64,000 nucleotides of DNA from Acholoe squamosa (lineage: Eukaryota; Annelida; Polychaeta; Phyllodocida; Polynoidae): contig OX439045.1 in assembly GCA_949317995.1 (NCBI GenBank), forward strand, positions 10,772,174-10,836,173, read 5' to 3'. A program made the position numbers and the translations under genes. The notes beneath the pieces were generated by a model that worked only from the letters and a program-made list of their open reading frames with translations, searched no databases and had not been told where the DNA came from. This document shows, in pieces, positions 13,995 through 24,840 of the stretch; positions within the stretch are counted from its first letter, which is position 1; the number at the start of each line of letters is the position of its first letter.

Positions 13995-15777
13995 CTGCAA
14001 ACAAATGAACAATTATAAATTTCATGATTCATACAGGTATTAATTTAGGAGAACATGCAGGATTGAAAATGAGCGTTTCGCTCACGCCCATTACACTCGG
14101 ACAAATTGCACTGCAAACAAATGGACAATTATAAATTTCATGATTCATACAGGTATTAATTTAGGAGAACATGCAGGATTGAAAATGAGCGTTTCGCTCA
14201 CGCCCATTACACTCGGACAGCATCTTCCCAAAGCCATCATACAACCACTTAGACCTTTCAGTTCATTACATGAATAATATATTCTTGTAGGGGAGACAGT
14301 AGACTCATACCAAAATATACAAAATCACTTTTTTACACATTTTCAAAATAACTACCACATAGGGCAGAAATCTTAATTCTAATCATAACAACAAGTCAAA
14401 CTGTTCAACAACAAAAGAAACATTCAACATGGAACTATATATATTCCAATTATAATAGTTACTTTCACTCAGTCGAGACTTTACGGACTGTCGCACTGTA
14501 AGTTAACAACGGTTATAAATATTAAAATTAATTATCTATAGGAAAAAATCATGCTAAGTTAGACAATACCGACAAAGTCTAGATTCACTTTAGATAAACA
14601 TTCTTTATAGACAAAAGGATACAATAAATTTTATATTAAACCTGGATTGACAAATGATCATCATTCCTTATAAATACTTACGCGATGTCCTCTAGCAGAG
14701 AGACATTGTACGTTGTAGGAGAGCGCATCGGGGGCTCGGACACTGTCCGCGCGCTACGGCGCTTCTCAGGTGAGGGGCGGCGAGCAGCTTCCCGAGTCGG
14801 CCGGGTTTCGCGCTGATGTGGCATCTCCACTGCCGCACTCTGCTCAGCTGCTGGGGCACCCTGCTGGGTGGCTGGAACCTCAGGCTGTGGCTCTTCATCC
14901 GACAGGAGTAGAGGGTTGTCGATAGTGTCCTGAAGTATAGAGCAGGAAGAAAATACATAAATGATTGGAAATAGTCAATGCAGGGACAGCATATTAAAAA
15001 ATCAGGATGCATGGTCAAAGCTCGAATGATAAATTAATTCTGTAAACATACACCTTATAAATAATTAATGCCTGTGACACTTAATTAATACTCACTCCAG
15101 GGTCGTCGAAGCAGTCAACTGACTGATAGCGCGGGCGATGGAAGTTGAGCGCAACCTTCAGTGTCGCACGCCCCGGGCGGCCTGCTGGCGTGTCACTCTT
15201 GCTCCTAGTACGGCCTTTGCCTCTACCAGTGGCAGGCGTCTTGCTGGTGCCGGAACGCGGCACGGCTTGGGCAGCAGCTGGTGGTGCTGCCGCTGCGGCC
15301 TCACCTGACCCCTCCTCACCGGCTGCAAGGGCAGCCGTAGCCTCCTCCGCCTCGAGGTTCCTAACATGCTGAATGAGAAGAACATGTGTATGTCAATTCA
15401 GGTAAAATTGAGACTTTAATCCATACACTCACTAGAAAAGAAAGTGAGCATTATTAAATACAGTCTAGATTCAATATCATCACTTTGCATACCTCTTCTG
15501 CTGATGTTTTAGTCCATTCCGGCGGAGGGACACCCTTCCTTCGGGCCGTAGCTACAGCACGGCAGCGACGTACGCGGTACGCATTTAGCCTCGATTCATG
15601 CAGTAGCTTCGCATCACTAGCCTCCGCCTTGCACTTGGCTTTGCTTATGCTTCTACGGACCTTCTCTTTCTCCTTGAAAGCCTCCTCGCCTAGAGTTTCG
15701 CAGAGCTTGTCGCGATAACGTGACTGGGACACCTTCCCCGGCACCTTTTCTTCTGGTGGCAGCTTGTGTCGCGGCAT
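11186..15777 (-). CDS. Four-exon transposase-like gene of the 13-kb element (~1204 aa)
   Basis: Coding exons run on the minus strand: 15777-15493, 15368-15096, 14929-14682 and 13994-11186. All junctions are GT-AG (GTATGC, GTGAGT and GTAAGT donors) and phases 0, 0 and 2 join without a stop, giving 3615 nt. The protein has a basic N terminus; an Ala/Pro/Arg-rich linker; a Gln-rich heptad-like stretch; three 19-residue repeats; a basic helical region; CLCQKH; a core with DFAEN (D near 699), YASDS (D near 784) and EAGHGKGPCDG (E near 817, D near 826); a Cys-rich patch; and a C-terminal VGDFLV...WFVGKVV domain of probable SH3/Tudor-like fold. I recall the HGKGPCDG signature from uncharacterised invertebrate and fish proteins. 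A DDE/D RNase H-like transposase is inferred from spacing and from the TIR context. It looks intact. Confidence 0.8.
13576..13746 (-). repeat. Three in-frame 57-bp repeats in exon 4
   Basis: Three consecutive 57-bp units encode 19-residue repeats of the form TGEPTVAHTEERVAVAAQD, at about residues 352-408 of the protein. Frame is preserved. The acidic, probably disordered segment lies between the N-terminal region and the core. Confidence 0.9.
13995..14225 (-). repeat. 116-bp tandem duplication in the last intron, including the splice acceptor
   Basis: Two near-identical ~116-bp units each contain the pyrimidine-rich acceptor region (complement of ctgcaaacaaatg) and one plus-strand 20-bp motif (14076-14095 and 14192-14211). 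The distal acceptor would lead to an in-frame stop after about 30 codons, so the proximal one at 13994/13995 is taken as real. Confidence 0.8.
14226..14681. other. Remainder of the 687-bp third intron
   Basis: AT-rich, no open frame, no additional motif copies seen. Consistent with intron sequence. Confidence 0.6.
14682..14929 (-). CDS. Exon 3 of the transposase-like gene (82 codons + 2 nt)
   Basis: Acceptor cttcag, donor GTAAGT. It reads DTIDNPLLLSDEEPQPEVP... and ends ...NVSLLEDI plus two bases of a split Ala codon. It is low-complexity Pro/Ala/Arg sequence. A longer open frame in another register covers the same bases but does not fit the splice phases. Confidence 0.72.
15096..15368 (-). 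CDS. Exon 2 of the transposase-like gene (91 codons)
   Basis: Acceptor cattcag, donor GTGAGT, both phase 0, 273 nt. It encodes HVRNLEAEEATAALAAG onward: an Ala/Pro-rich and then Arg/Lys-rich segment (GRGKGRTRSKS, RPGRATLK) ending in an acidic FDDPG. Its GC content is much higher than that of the surrounding AT-rich DNA, which supports coding. Confidence 0.75.
15493..15777 (-). CDS. Exon 1 of the transposase-like gene (95 codons)
   Basis: Begins MPRHKLPPEEK. It is strongly basic (SRYRDKL, KEKEKVRRS, RRCRA), consistent with nucleic-acid binding. It ends TSAEE at an AG|GTATGC donor in phase 0. The ATG is immediately preceded by a pyrimidine-rich acceptor (ttatctctacag), so a 5' untranslated or further coding exon probably lies upstream between 15.8 and 17.7 kb. 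Confidence 0.75.
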
Positions 15778-17758
15778 CTGTAGAGATAAAGAAAAAGTTA
15801 TATTGAGAGGTGGTAAATTATTAAAATCAAAGGTACGTATTTGCAGTTTAAAAGCATGGAATTACAAGTGAAATGTGCATAAACCTTACCAGTATAGTGG
15901 ACATTAATTTTAGAAAACCAGGGGAGATTGTACCAGAGTTAAGTGGATAAATGTGAGAAAATATGGAAAAATGGCCTAGGTCAGATACTTGGTCAAAAAA
16001 AATTTCCTAGAAATGGCTCAGTGACCATTTCATATTATGGGGGGACCATGTGCGCACATTCTGGTATTTTTTGGGGTGGCTGGCCTCAGTGGAAGTGATG
16101 TTTTTATCCATTTATGTAAAAATGTAATGGGCGTGAGCGAAACAAAAACTTCATTAAATCAAAGAAATATTTGGCAAACCAACATGGTTTTGGGTCAGGA
16201 TAGTGGACAATAGGCCCAAATATAACACTAAGCAAAAAAATTGGAATAGAAATGTGTATTGGCCATGTAAGAGGAAATATTCAAAATTGTGTAATGGGCG
16301 TGAGTGAAACGTCACCAAAAGGCCTTAGACAGTCACTGTGGCAATATAATCAAACCCAGCAGCAATGTAACACAATTAAACAATGATAAATACATGGAGG
16401 ATGTATAATTTCCACACAATAGTATGTAAATAGTGAGTAATTGGTGAAAATTCAATGGCTAAAGGTGAGAAATTTGGTATGAAGGGGTAAAAAAAATAGT
16501 TTCAAATGACCCATGGGCTTCCAATATGGCAGAAAGTGGACTGAACTAGCTCAAAATGAAAGATTATACCCTATTCTAACGTAAAAACCACACTTAGTAC
16601 ACTAAAACAACACAAAACAGTGAATGAGAGACCAGATACACCTAACCGGCACTCGAATTTTATTTCGCTCACGCCCATTACATATTATTTCTTGGGGGAC
16701 CAGAACCTTTAAAAATGGCGTCACAGCACGGATTTTCGGCCGGGTCGATCGTTTTTCACATATTCTTCAATATGTACACACTTTCGGTACACAAAAAGCA
16801 AATCAAAACATGCCATCAGCATTCAACATCAATATTTCATCGAGTTTGGGTCAATACTACTCACCTTTTTGTCGATATTTGCAAAATATTTGGAAGATTC
16901 TCAGTGTCGATCGCTTCCAAACAAACAACAAGGTTTCTTTTTCCGGTCTAGCCAAAGTCCCGGATGCAGCGACTTCCTGTCGGGTAACACGACGTAGTTT
17001 TCTTTTCCCGCCGAAAATTGGCGCTATTTCGCTCACGCCCATTACATCGATTGAATGCTCTCAGTTTGGCATAACCAAGGCACATAGAGACACCATTTTT
17101 TTTTTAAATCGTCTCAAAAACAGTAGTTCTTTAAGTTAGGATGGATGGCAGAATCAAAACTTCAACAGTTTTCGACGTACATGCGGAAAAGTGAATGTAA
17201 TGGGCGTGAGCGAAATGTACTTGAAAATCACTCCGATGTGTATTGTGTGGTCATGTCTGCATACAGACCCTAGACTTCTGTACCAGAAAATCCCCTATGG
17301 GGACCCTAATTATTGTGGCATATAAGATTAATGAGGATGGTTTCTTAGTAGGCCTACCAGTACATTTTTATTTCAATCACGCCCATTACATCGCCGGTAT
17401 TTGGTTATAAAAACCATCAGGGGAAACAATTTGCCATCCAGACAACCTCCAAACCACATGGAAATATTAGATAGGATCCCCCACTAAGGTATAGATAAAA
17501 TTGTACATGTCTATTGATGCTTGGTTTGATGTTATAGAGCCTGTATTGAGGTGGAGATTGAAAAAAAAGGCAATTTTTGGCCATTTTTCAACTTTGGACT
17601 TCCATATCTAAAAAAAAAAACGGGCCGACATCCGCAAATCTGCCCTCATTTTAAAGCCCAGGGTGTTTTCTTTCTAATTAAACCAAAAATAAGAAGAGTT
17701 GATCATAAGTTTTTATTCTACAGCCTCCTGTATCCAAAAAAGACCCAAAATACCCCAA
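15778..17758. promoter_or_regulatory. Right subterminal region and probable promoter side of the 13-kb element
   Basis: This region is upstream of the gene. It holds six copies of the 20-bp motif in mixed orientation: 16123-16142 (-), 16290-16309 (-, one mismatch), 16663-16682 (+), 17027-17046 (+), 17196-17215 (-) and 17371-17390 (+, two mismatches). The rest is AT-rich. A 171-codon open frame on the plus strand at 16624-17139 spans two motif copies and looks accidental. The promoter role is inferred only from position. Confidence 0.5.
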
Positions 17759-17783
17759 GTGCCCACTTTGGGTGGAATGGCCC

Positions 17784-17784
<1 letters not shown>
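17759..17784 (-). repeat. Right terminal inverted repeat of the 13-kb element
   Basis: Inverted counterpart of 4748-4773 (GTGCCCACTTTGGGTGGAAT, then GGCCCA). Confidence 0.85.
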
Positions 17785-17843
<59 letters not shown>

Positions 17844-17849
17844 TATATA
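17785..17849. repeat. (TA)n microsatellite next to the right terminus
   Basis: A run of TA dinucleotides starts directly at the element boundary and ends before 'aggccaaagttgtgag', where similarity to 35.28 kb resumes. It may have grown from the AT-rich target duplication. Confidence 0.85.
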
Positions 17850-19537
17850 TAGGCCAAAGTTGTGAGAAGGAGCATCTAGTGCATGTGCTCTGTTTTCTTG
17901 TTGCCCCTGTCTTCATTTCCAACTATGCCTTTATATGTAAGGTTAAAGCTCAGCTACAATGACATAACTACTTTGTTTAGAAAATACCAAATGCAAAAAC
18001 CTAAAGCCACAAATTTTTAGAAGTAAAAGTCTTAAGATTCTATTTATTGAGTAAAAGGAAACTGGCATGTTTTTCAATCAAATGAATCACCTTTCTGGTA
18101 TTTCTACCTGAGTGGTGTATAATGTAATATTGTCCCATGTCCTGTCCTCTTGGGGAATCTATAACACTCAATATGTGACCACTACTTAGGTTGCCTTTGC
18201 ATAGCAGGAAACCTATACCCCAATCCAAATAAGCATCTAGCCACAAGGTCTCCAGAGGAGAGATGCTGCTATGGATTATTTATACATCTGTGCGTTTGTG
18301 AAGGAACCCATGGCAAGCTTCATTTTCCAGACAAGGTTTGGCCCAAGTAAATACTGCCTCTGCAGTACATTGGGTGCCAAGCCCATCTTTTATAAAGCTG
18401 CAACAAAATCCTTACTGCTGCCAAACAGGCTAGGCTGAATTCACCTGAGCCATGTTCATGTCAGGTGGTTAAAGCTCTAAGTTTAGTAGAGATGATTCCA
18501 TGCTATTGAAGAATTTCTTTCTTAATATTTAGAACTTTTTTTTCATTGATGTGAAATTTCCAAAAGTATGTATTTAAAAATGCTAACATTTATTTAAAAA
18601 CAAAAAGATGACATAAACTCTAATAAGATGCATGCAGCAAGTAAATCTCATTTTATTTCTTCAATGCCCCCAGCTGGAAACTGGTGAACTCTAATGATGC
18701 CTAACTAACTGGTAATTTCTTGCAATGTTCTGGTCTGCCCCTCATATTTCATATATGAAGGAAGTGTGCAGGCCATAAATTGCATGTAAAATGCCTCAAG
18801 TGCACTAGTATATAGAATCATATCAACTTTTTTTGTAGTCTGAAATGATTGAAAGCAAATTGATTCCCAATCAGGGAGCATGGTCTACAATAGACATAAG
18901 TCATGCCCATTGTAACGATGATGAACCAGAATCCACACTACAGATACTTTTGTATATAGATTCACCAGATATCTGAATTTCCACATGCCATAGCTGCCTG
19001 TATCAATAAAGGAACATGGCATGCATTTTGACTTGCTTTAAATCAGCTGTCATACCTAGACAACAGGGCTAATACAGTCTATCCAAAGCCCTGCCTAGAA
19101 ATGAATTCCACAAGTTACCAACTGTATGAGCTTGATGAACACCAGATGATTCACCGTAATCCATCAATTTAGTATGATTTCATTTGTTCCATTGTGCAGT
19201 AGGCACCCCTCAAATGCAATGCAAGGAGAAGACTAAAATTTTATGTTTCCATACAATACAAGTTTTGTTGATGAATATTTTCTGTTGACCTTAATCTCTG
19301 AGTGAACTTCTTCATATGATAAATGATGAGAAACTATGGGTATCATTGAGTATGTTATGCTTGAAAACAGTCAACCATATATTCACGGCCCTATCAAAAC
19401 ACACCAAACCTAAAAGAAGAAACTATTATGCTCATTTGTACACTGATAATGTGCTTTCAGACTTTCAATGGTGATCATAATGCCATTGCTTTACAGGATT
19501 GTAGATATGACTGCATAATACACGTCAACAAGAAATG

Positions 19538-19764
19538 CAGTTGTGACTGCGTAAAAAAACACCTCCCGCCGTTAATGTCGGTATACCAGCTGTTTGATGA
19601 CATGTCTTATAAAAACAGACATAAAGAAGATTTCACAATTATCAATTTCCCTATTCAGTAATTTTGTATTGTGAGACCTCATCATATGGGGCAAATGCAA
19701 TCATCATAGCACACTCCCGTACCGCTTCGCGGTACCGCCGCTACGCGGCGTGGGAGGCGCTAAA
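19538..19764. mobile_element. ~227-bp insertion in C1 with cloverleaf-like hairpins at one end
   Basis: C2 (near 37.26 kb) reads continuously from 'cagaaatg' to 'ccaatgc', whereas C1 has this block between two AAATG copies (19533-19537 and 19765-19769), a candidate 5-bp target duplication. Near the right end, CTCCC (19714-19718) pairs with GGGAG (19752-19756). It encloses two perfect hairpins: TACCGC/GCGGTA at 19720-19734 and CGCCGC/GCGGCG at 19736-19750. A 'CACCTCCCGCCG' near the left end resembles the inverse of the right end. The class is unknown; Helitron-like 3' hairpins or a fold-back element are possible. Confidence 0.65.
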
Positions 19765-19972
19765 AAATGGCAATGCTATTATCTAGCTTATGTGTCATAT
19801 ACATGTACCCCTAACATGAGGTAAAGTGTGGCTAAATGAGCAATCTCCTTACAAACTCAGAACATTTACCATGTTCTATACCACCTACACACCCAATAGT
19901 CATTTAGTTGGCACATAGTAACTTTTTAGTGGTAATGGTGATGGCCAAACATTCCAGTCTACCTCTTTATTT

Positions 19973-20371
19973 CATCAGCCCTGCTCTCCCTTTTACCTAT
20001 TCACCCATGAAAATGGACATGGATATGTATATTAACTCCTTTATAGTTATAAATATGCTTAATATTTATTACTTATATCCGGGGAAGGGTTCAGGACATC
20101 AGCTCTGCCCTCCGCCTCCTTATAGCAATCGGATACCTAATCTTCGATTGCCCAGCTGGTCTCCCATAATCAACTTAACTCCTTGTATAAAATAGTCAAC
20201 CTATAAGACAAACACTGCTACTTGTGTAAACTGCTATAGACGAATCTATTTATGTTTGTTGTACATACGTTATAAACAGTTTCATGATGCTGTCATTTGT
20301 ATGATATTAAACAGGATGAAACGTCATGGTGCAAACCGCATAACTTTGTTGCAATAAAAAATCAAATCAAA
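19973..20371 (+). mobile_element. 3' fragment of a non-LTR retrotransposon inserted in C1
   Basis: Absent from C2 (near 37.46 kb). Both ends abut TTTATTT (19966-19972 and 20372-20378), a candidate target duplication although low in complexity. It ends in a short A/T-rich tandem tail (aatcaaatcaaat) after AATAAA-like sequence, as in 5'-truncated LINE-type copies. No reverse transcriptase domain is left. Confidence 0.6.
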
Positions 20372-20879
20372 TTTATTTGCACCCTTACTAATAAAACTTT
20401 ACACTATCGCAGACTAGAATGATATCCCCGCTTGTTGTTGTAAAACTATGGTGTAACCATTGTATATGATTAGAGGAATTGCATTGTAGAAGGACCCATT
20501 GCAATTCCTTCTAGAAGACATGCCAGAAATTATTTTTGCCAGAATTTATGTGCGACTAAAAATAAATTATTGAGTTATCGATAGACATAATTATCAGGTG
20601 CAACCTTGTTCTTATTATTTTCATGTCATCTGAATAAAATATTCCAAGGGAATCAAGACAGCAACTATATCATCTTAAAAATGCATTCAGCATTTCAATC
20701 TTTTAATTACATATTCACTTTCCTGATGATAGGCTTTGCGAGCAGCTAGGCAACAGTCTAGGCATGTCGTCATATTATGGAGCTGAAGTAACTAAAGAAT
20801 CTGACAGACATGAAGACTAATGGCCCATTAAGAAGACCATATTGTGCCACTGTTTAGGCTTGGGATGGCAGCTATTGTC

Positions 20880-21425
20880 AAGCAATGGACTTAATAAAAT
20901 AAATTGGAACTCGCCAATAAAATTACAATATCTTTATTGCATTAGTGACTCCATCGTTGACATGATTAATCTGCTATGAGCAGTACATGCTATTGGAATG
21001 GAATTAATAAACATTGTGATGAGACAAGCTTAATACACTGAGTTTCCTCATTGGCCTTACCTCCTAATAAGATATACAGAATCCATCACTGCTCCTTAGT
21101 AAAGGGATTGTTACTACTATGTACTACATGGTCTCTCAGAGCTACACCGCTGGTGTGTGTAGTTTAGCTCCTCTCTCATAAAAGACACCCAACTGTCTAT
21201 TGTGTTTACTATTTATAATGCTACACTGAGGGACTGGAGGATATCTATGGTTTCGGTTTCATAACACTATCCGATCCTTGGGATACCACGCTGGAGGACC
21301 CTCCATGGCAAAAACCATTCTATGCATTATTATGAAGTACACAATTCTATTATAATCATAGGTTTTAAATAGGCGATTAATATAGGGCTATTATTTATCA
21401 TATTCTATAGTCTAACGCTATTCCC
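20880..21425. other. ~545-bp segment present in C1 only
   Basis: C2 passes directly from 'ggcttggcacttcagccat' to 'caatgcccaacaacca', while C1 has ~545 extra bases. No termini or target duplication are evident, so this may be an old insertion in C1 or a deletion in C2. Confidence 0.45.
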
Positions 21426-23621
21426 AATGCCTAACAACCAGTGGCATATAGATGTGCTTATGAGATGCGAAAATACGCAACTTGAAAAATAAAATAATTC
21501 TTACCTGCAATTCTGAGTACAGTTATAACATTAGGAAACTATCTGTTTTGCCCTCTGGATACATTTGCACTTTCTAACATGGAAACAATGACTATGCACA
21601 CTGTCATTCCAAACTAAATTGCTATTACCTCATAGGCAATAAGACCACTTTGAGTGTTTCCATATAAAAGAGTATTATAAGATATGTGATGAGTATGACA
21701 TACTTGTATCATTAATTGGAACACTTGCCTGTATACACTATGCCTAATCCCCCCACTATTTGCATTCCTGTCAAGGCTGAATGACAGTCTGAATTTGAAG
21801 GTACCACGAGTAATGTAATTACCCAAAGGCAGACACAGCCAGAAGCTACTCTAGATACCCCATCTTACTCTCCAAGCACATGATCGAACCTATTGATGGT
21901 ACTTCACATCTGGCATGCGGCCCTACAACAGTTTCATGTCTCTTTTACACCTTAAGACAGATTATTAATCCCTGGTTTTGTATTATTTGTAACCTTGCAA
22001 TATCTGCTATATTAGCACAGTCAGTGATAAAGCAACAATAGTAATATGGGGAGTATACACTGTTTGTAGATCGATATGCTAGCTTTCTCTGTTGGAAGAT
22101 GTCTGATTTTTGCAAGCTTAAAGATAAAGGCTGCGGCCTTTCTTACAGTGCCATTTAAGAAGGAGGCCATGAATGAAGCACACTAAGAGCCAAACGCTGT
22201 CCTCAGCCATGTGGCTCTCAGTAAGGCACTTGAAGGGCTTAGCCTAGGCCAGTCTATTTGCTCGCATCACACCCTTACAGTCTAAAAATAAACCACTTTA
22301 ATGGGATTCCATGGTGTTACAAATGCATCTTGCTGGACATCTATGCTTTGACAACATAATTGTCTGTTCCTGTACCAGGGCAGCTTTAATACCTTATTTA
22401 AATCTCACGGGACTGATGCAGTCCTGGGGAAGATGCAGGCAATCAGTAGCACTGTATAAGTACATCGTTAAGTATGTCAGGCTGCTTAAACTGGTCACTA
22501 ACCTTTCTCTTATCCTATTTAATTGTGCCCTAATATTGAAGCCTTATATCATAACGGAACCACGATCCTGTTAGCTCTTGGGATCTACAAGTAAAATGTG
22601 TCTAGCTTTTGACAGGAATTGTTTCAAAGTCCTTAGCTGCTGACTATTGATGTCCATATGAATCAATGTCCCTATTGGGCAATGTCAACTCCTGCATAGT
22701 GGTGAAGGTTATCCAAGAAAATCCTTATTTTTGGTGAGAGGAGTTTCTGGCAAAGAGAAGGGGGGAGCAAAGATTAACTGTTAGTCAAAGTCGAATTGCT
22801 GCTTTTAAGGACTTTACTAACTCGCCAGTTTCACAAAAAAAACGTCTTTTTAATATTACTGTGTTAACTTATGGAAGGACCCACTAGAAACCATGGCATG
22901 AGAAATATGAAAAGAATAGGCAGAACAGATTTCGTTACCCTACTTTATATCCATGTTTGGCCCTACCATTTCAGGTAACGAGACACCTGCCATTTCTATG
23001 TGTGTGCAGAAAATGTATAGACACCAATTCGATAGATATTATATCCACTCTATTCCATTCACCTTTTATAGAAAACTCAGCTTTTGAAATTCTGAAATCT
23101 CTTGAATATTCAGACAAATGCCTGACAGCCTTGCCACATTTACAATCTCTGTGGCTCCTGACTCTTGGCAGCTTGCTTAATTTCCACTACTAAACATTTT
23201 GTCCATTTTGCTCTCAATTTCAAGAAGGTTCTGATTGATTTCAGGAAGTCCATTTTAACACCCACTTCACACTGACAGATAACAGCACTTGTTTCATATT
23301 ACCGGAAGAATTCAAGGAATTCTGGGAAGGTGGCTTTTATCGCTTTGAAAGTTGAGATGTCTGCATGGTGATGATGGACATTTCCAAATAATATCCAGGG
23401 CTTCGGGTCATAGCCAGTAACTTTTAAAGGCTGCATGTCTTCAGGTTCACGTTTCAGTGCTACTCCAATGGAAATCCTCATATTTGACTTGATGGGCACA
23501 GTGAGTCATAGTATAAATATACCCAAGCAGTGTATTGTTGAGCCCTTTAAGCTCAGTAAGTTGCTTGAATGTATCCAGGGAAAGTCGCTCATATATAAAT
23601 ATATGTCATAGACCTGCATCA

Positions 23622-24371
23622 GGAGCTTAATTCAAAACATCCTGGGATCGCAACCCCAGCGATCTCAGTGTAGGCACGTACATATCATAAGACCTGGCTG
23701 GTCTACCCTATCTAATGCAGTGGTTGCAGGCCTGACAGGAATAGCAAGTCCTGGGGTCACTTCACTTCACTATTCCTTTTCCAGCACTAAGATCACTGCG
23801 GTCTTAGTGAAAGAATTGCATAGTGGTTTCACCTAAGTACAAGAGCACTTACAGGGAACACTCCTGATTGAAAGAGTAAATAGCCTGCTGCATACATATA
23901 GAGGGGAGGGAGGATGTTTGCTGAGTGTCCTTGAGGGCTCTTAGGGCTACTCATGCATTAAGTACACTGTAAGGTAATTCTTCCCTTCGCTCTCTTTGTC
24001 CTGGGGGGACGGCACAATGCTTCTAATAGGCAAGCATAAATCATACATTTATTGGAACAACTCTTGAATACTGTACGGGGGGTCAACTGTGCTCTTTTGT
24101 TAGCCCATATGGGGATGGGGAACGATGGTATAAATACTGCTGTGAAGAAGAGTGGCTACACAGCTATTCCTTTATTTTGGGACACTTACCCCTGTGCCCA
24201 GTCAGTACTTCTTGGAATAGTGTAGGAGGGCTGAGGCTAAGATCGATGCAATCTTAGTGCTGGCTAGGAAATGTGAACGCAGTCTAATCTTAAGATCGCT
24301 TAATAGGATAAGGTAGAATAATTCCTAAGATCGCTGAGGTTGCGATCCCAGGATGTTTTTAATTACCCTCC
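23622..24371. mobile_element. GGAGCTTAATTC-type TIR element, copy 2
   Basis: ~750 bp, non-coding. The left end is GGAGCTTAATTCAAAACATC followed by CTGGGATCGCAACCCCAGCG; the right end is the inverted version with small changes. C2 (near 39.64 kb, 'catcagaggcc') lacks it. The target duplication appears very short (AG or less). Internal subpalindromes around 'cactaagatc' occur on both sides. It lies in opposite orientation to the copies at 0.26 and 44.03 kb. Confidence 0.85.
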
Positions 24372-24840
24372 AGAGGTCTATTATAATGTGCGCAAATTAT
24401 TCACACCTAGATGTTTATGAACCACTTTATATAAAAGGCAACCAAATGGCCTAAATTTTCAGAACTTTGAAGTGTCATGCTATTTCTATTTCATATGTCA
24501 CAGTATTACACTATATTCAAAAGCCGTATCAGATGACTGGTTATGAAATCAAAATTAGTGACTTCTTCAGCCTATTGTGCCCTTTCCAGAGACTCCAGAT
24601 GAAGCAAAATGTCCAGGCTTTGAAAGTCTGAGTTAACTTGATTTGCCAATCTAAATTACAGTTTGACAGCTATTTTTCTCTTAATATGAGTGATTTGAAG
24701 TTTTAAAGTGTACTTTTTCACTGTAGCATCTAAATGTCAGTGAACTTGCAGGGATTGTGCAGACTGACCGAGTAGGACAAAATCAATAAGAGCTCCAAAA
24801 CAGACACTTCCAAATAAATTGGATTTGAAGTCAGGTCACT

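Larger units (their letters stand above)
4748..17784 (-). mobile_element. ~13.04 kb TIR DNA transposon carrying a satellite array and a four-exon gene
   Basis: The ends are inverted repeats: the left starts TGGGTCATTCCACCCAAAGT and the right, read on the minus strand, starts TGGGCCATTCCACCCAAAGT. They agree over about 26 bp with one mismatch. The flanks 4535-4747 and 17838 onward are continuous in the paralogous copy at 35.02-35.34 kb, which has no insertion, so the 13 kb was inserted as a unit. TATA lies at both junctions, but the right flank is a (TA)n run, so the target duplication cannot be fixed. Contents in order are a subterminal region, a 16-unit satellite, a minus-strand spliced gene, and a right subterminal region rich in the 20-bp motif. 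The superfamily is not identified; a short AT-rich target site is all that can be said. Confidence 0.85.

Noticed and set aside
13995-14032. ATG at 14032 as the start of a 948-aa single-exon protein
   Set aside because: The bases lie in an intron with a strong acceptor at 13994/13995, and upstream exons join in frame with matching phases.
16624-17139. 171-codon plus frame upstream of the transposase-like gene
   Set aside because: It spans two copies of the 20-bp motif, has no recognisable domain and sits in the subterminal region; chance is more likely.
4748-17784. TTAA target site (piggyBac or Kolobok)
   Set aside because: The uninserted paralog has 'gatttaaag', but neither junction of the element carries TTAA; both show TATA-like sequence.
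17785-17849. TATA-type promoter for a gene to the right
   Set aside because: It is a (TA)n microsatellite at a transposon junction and no gene follows.
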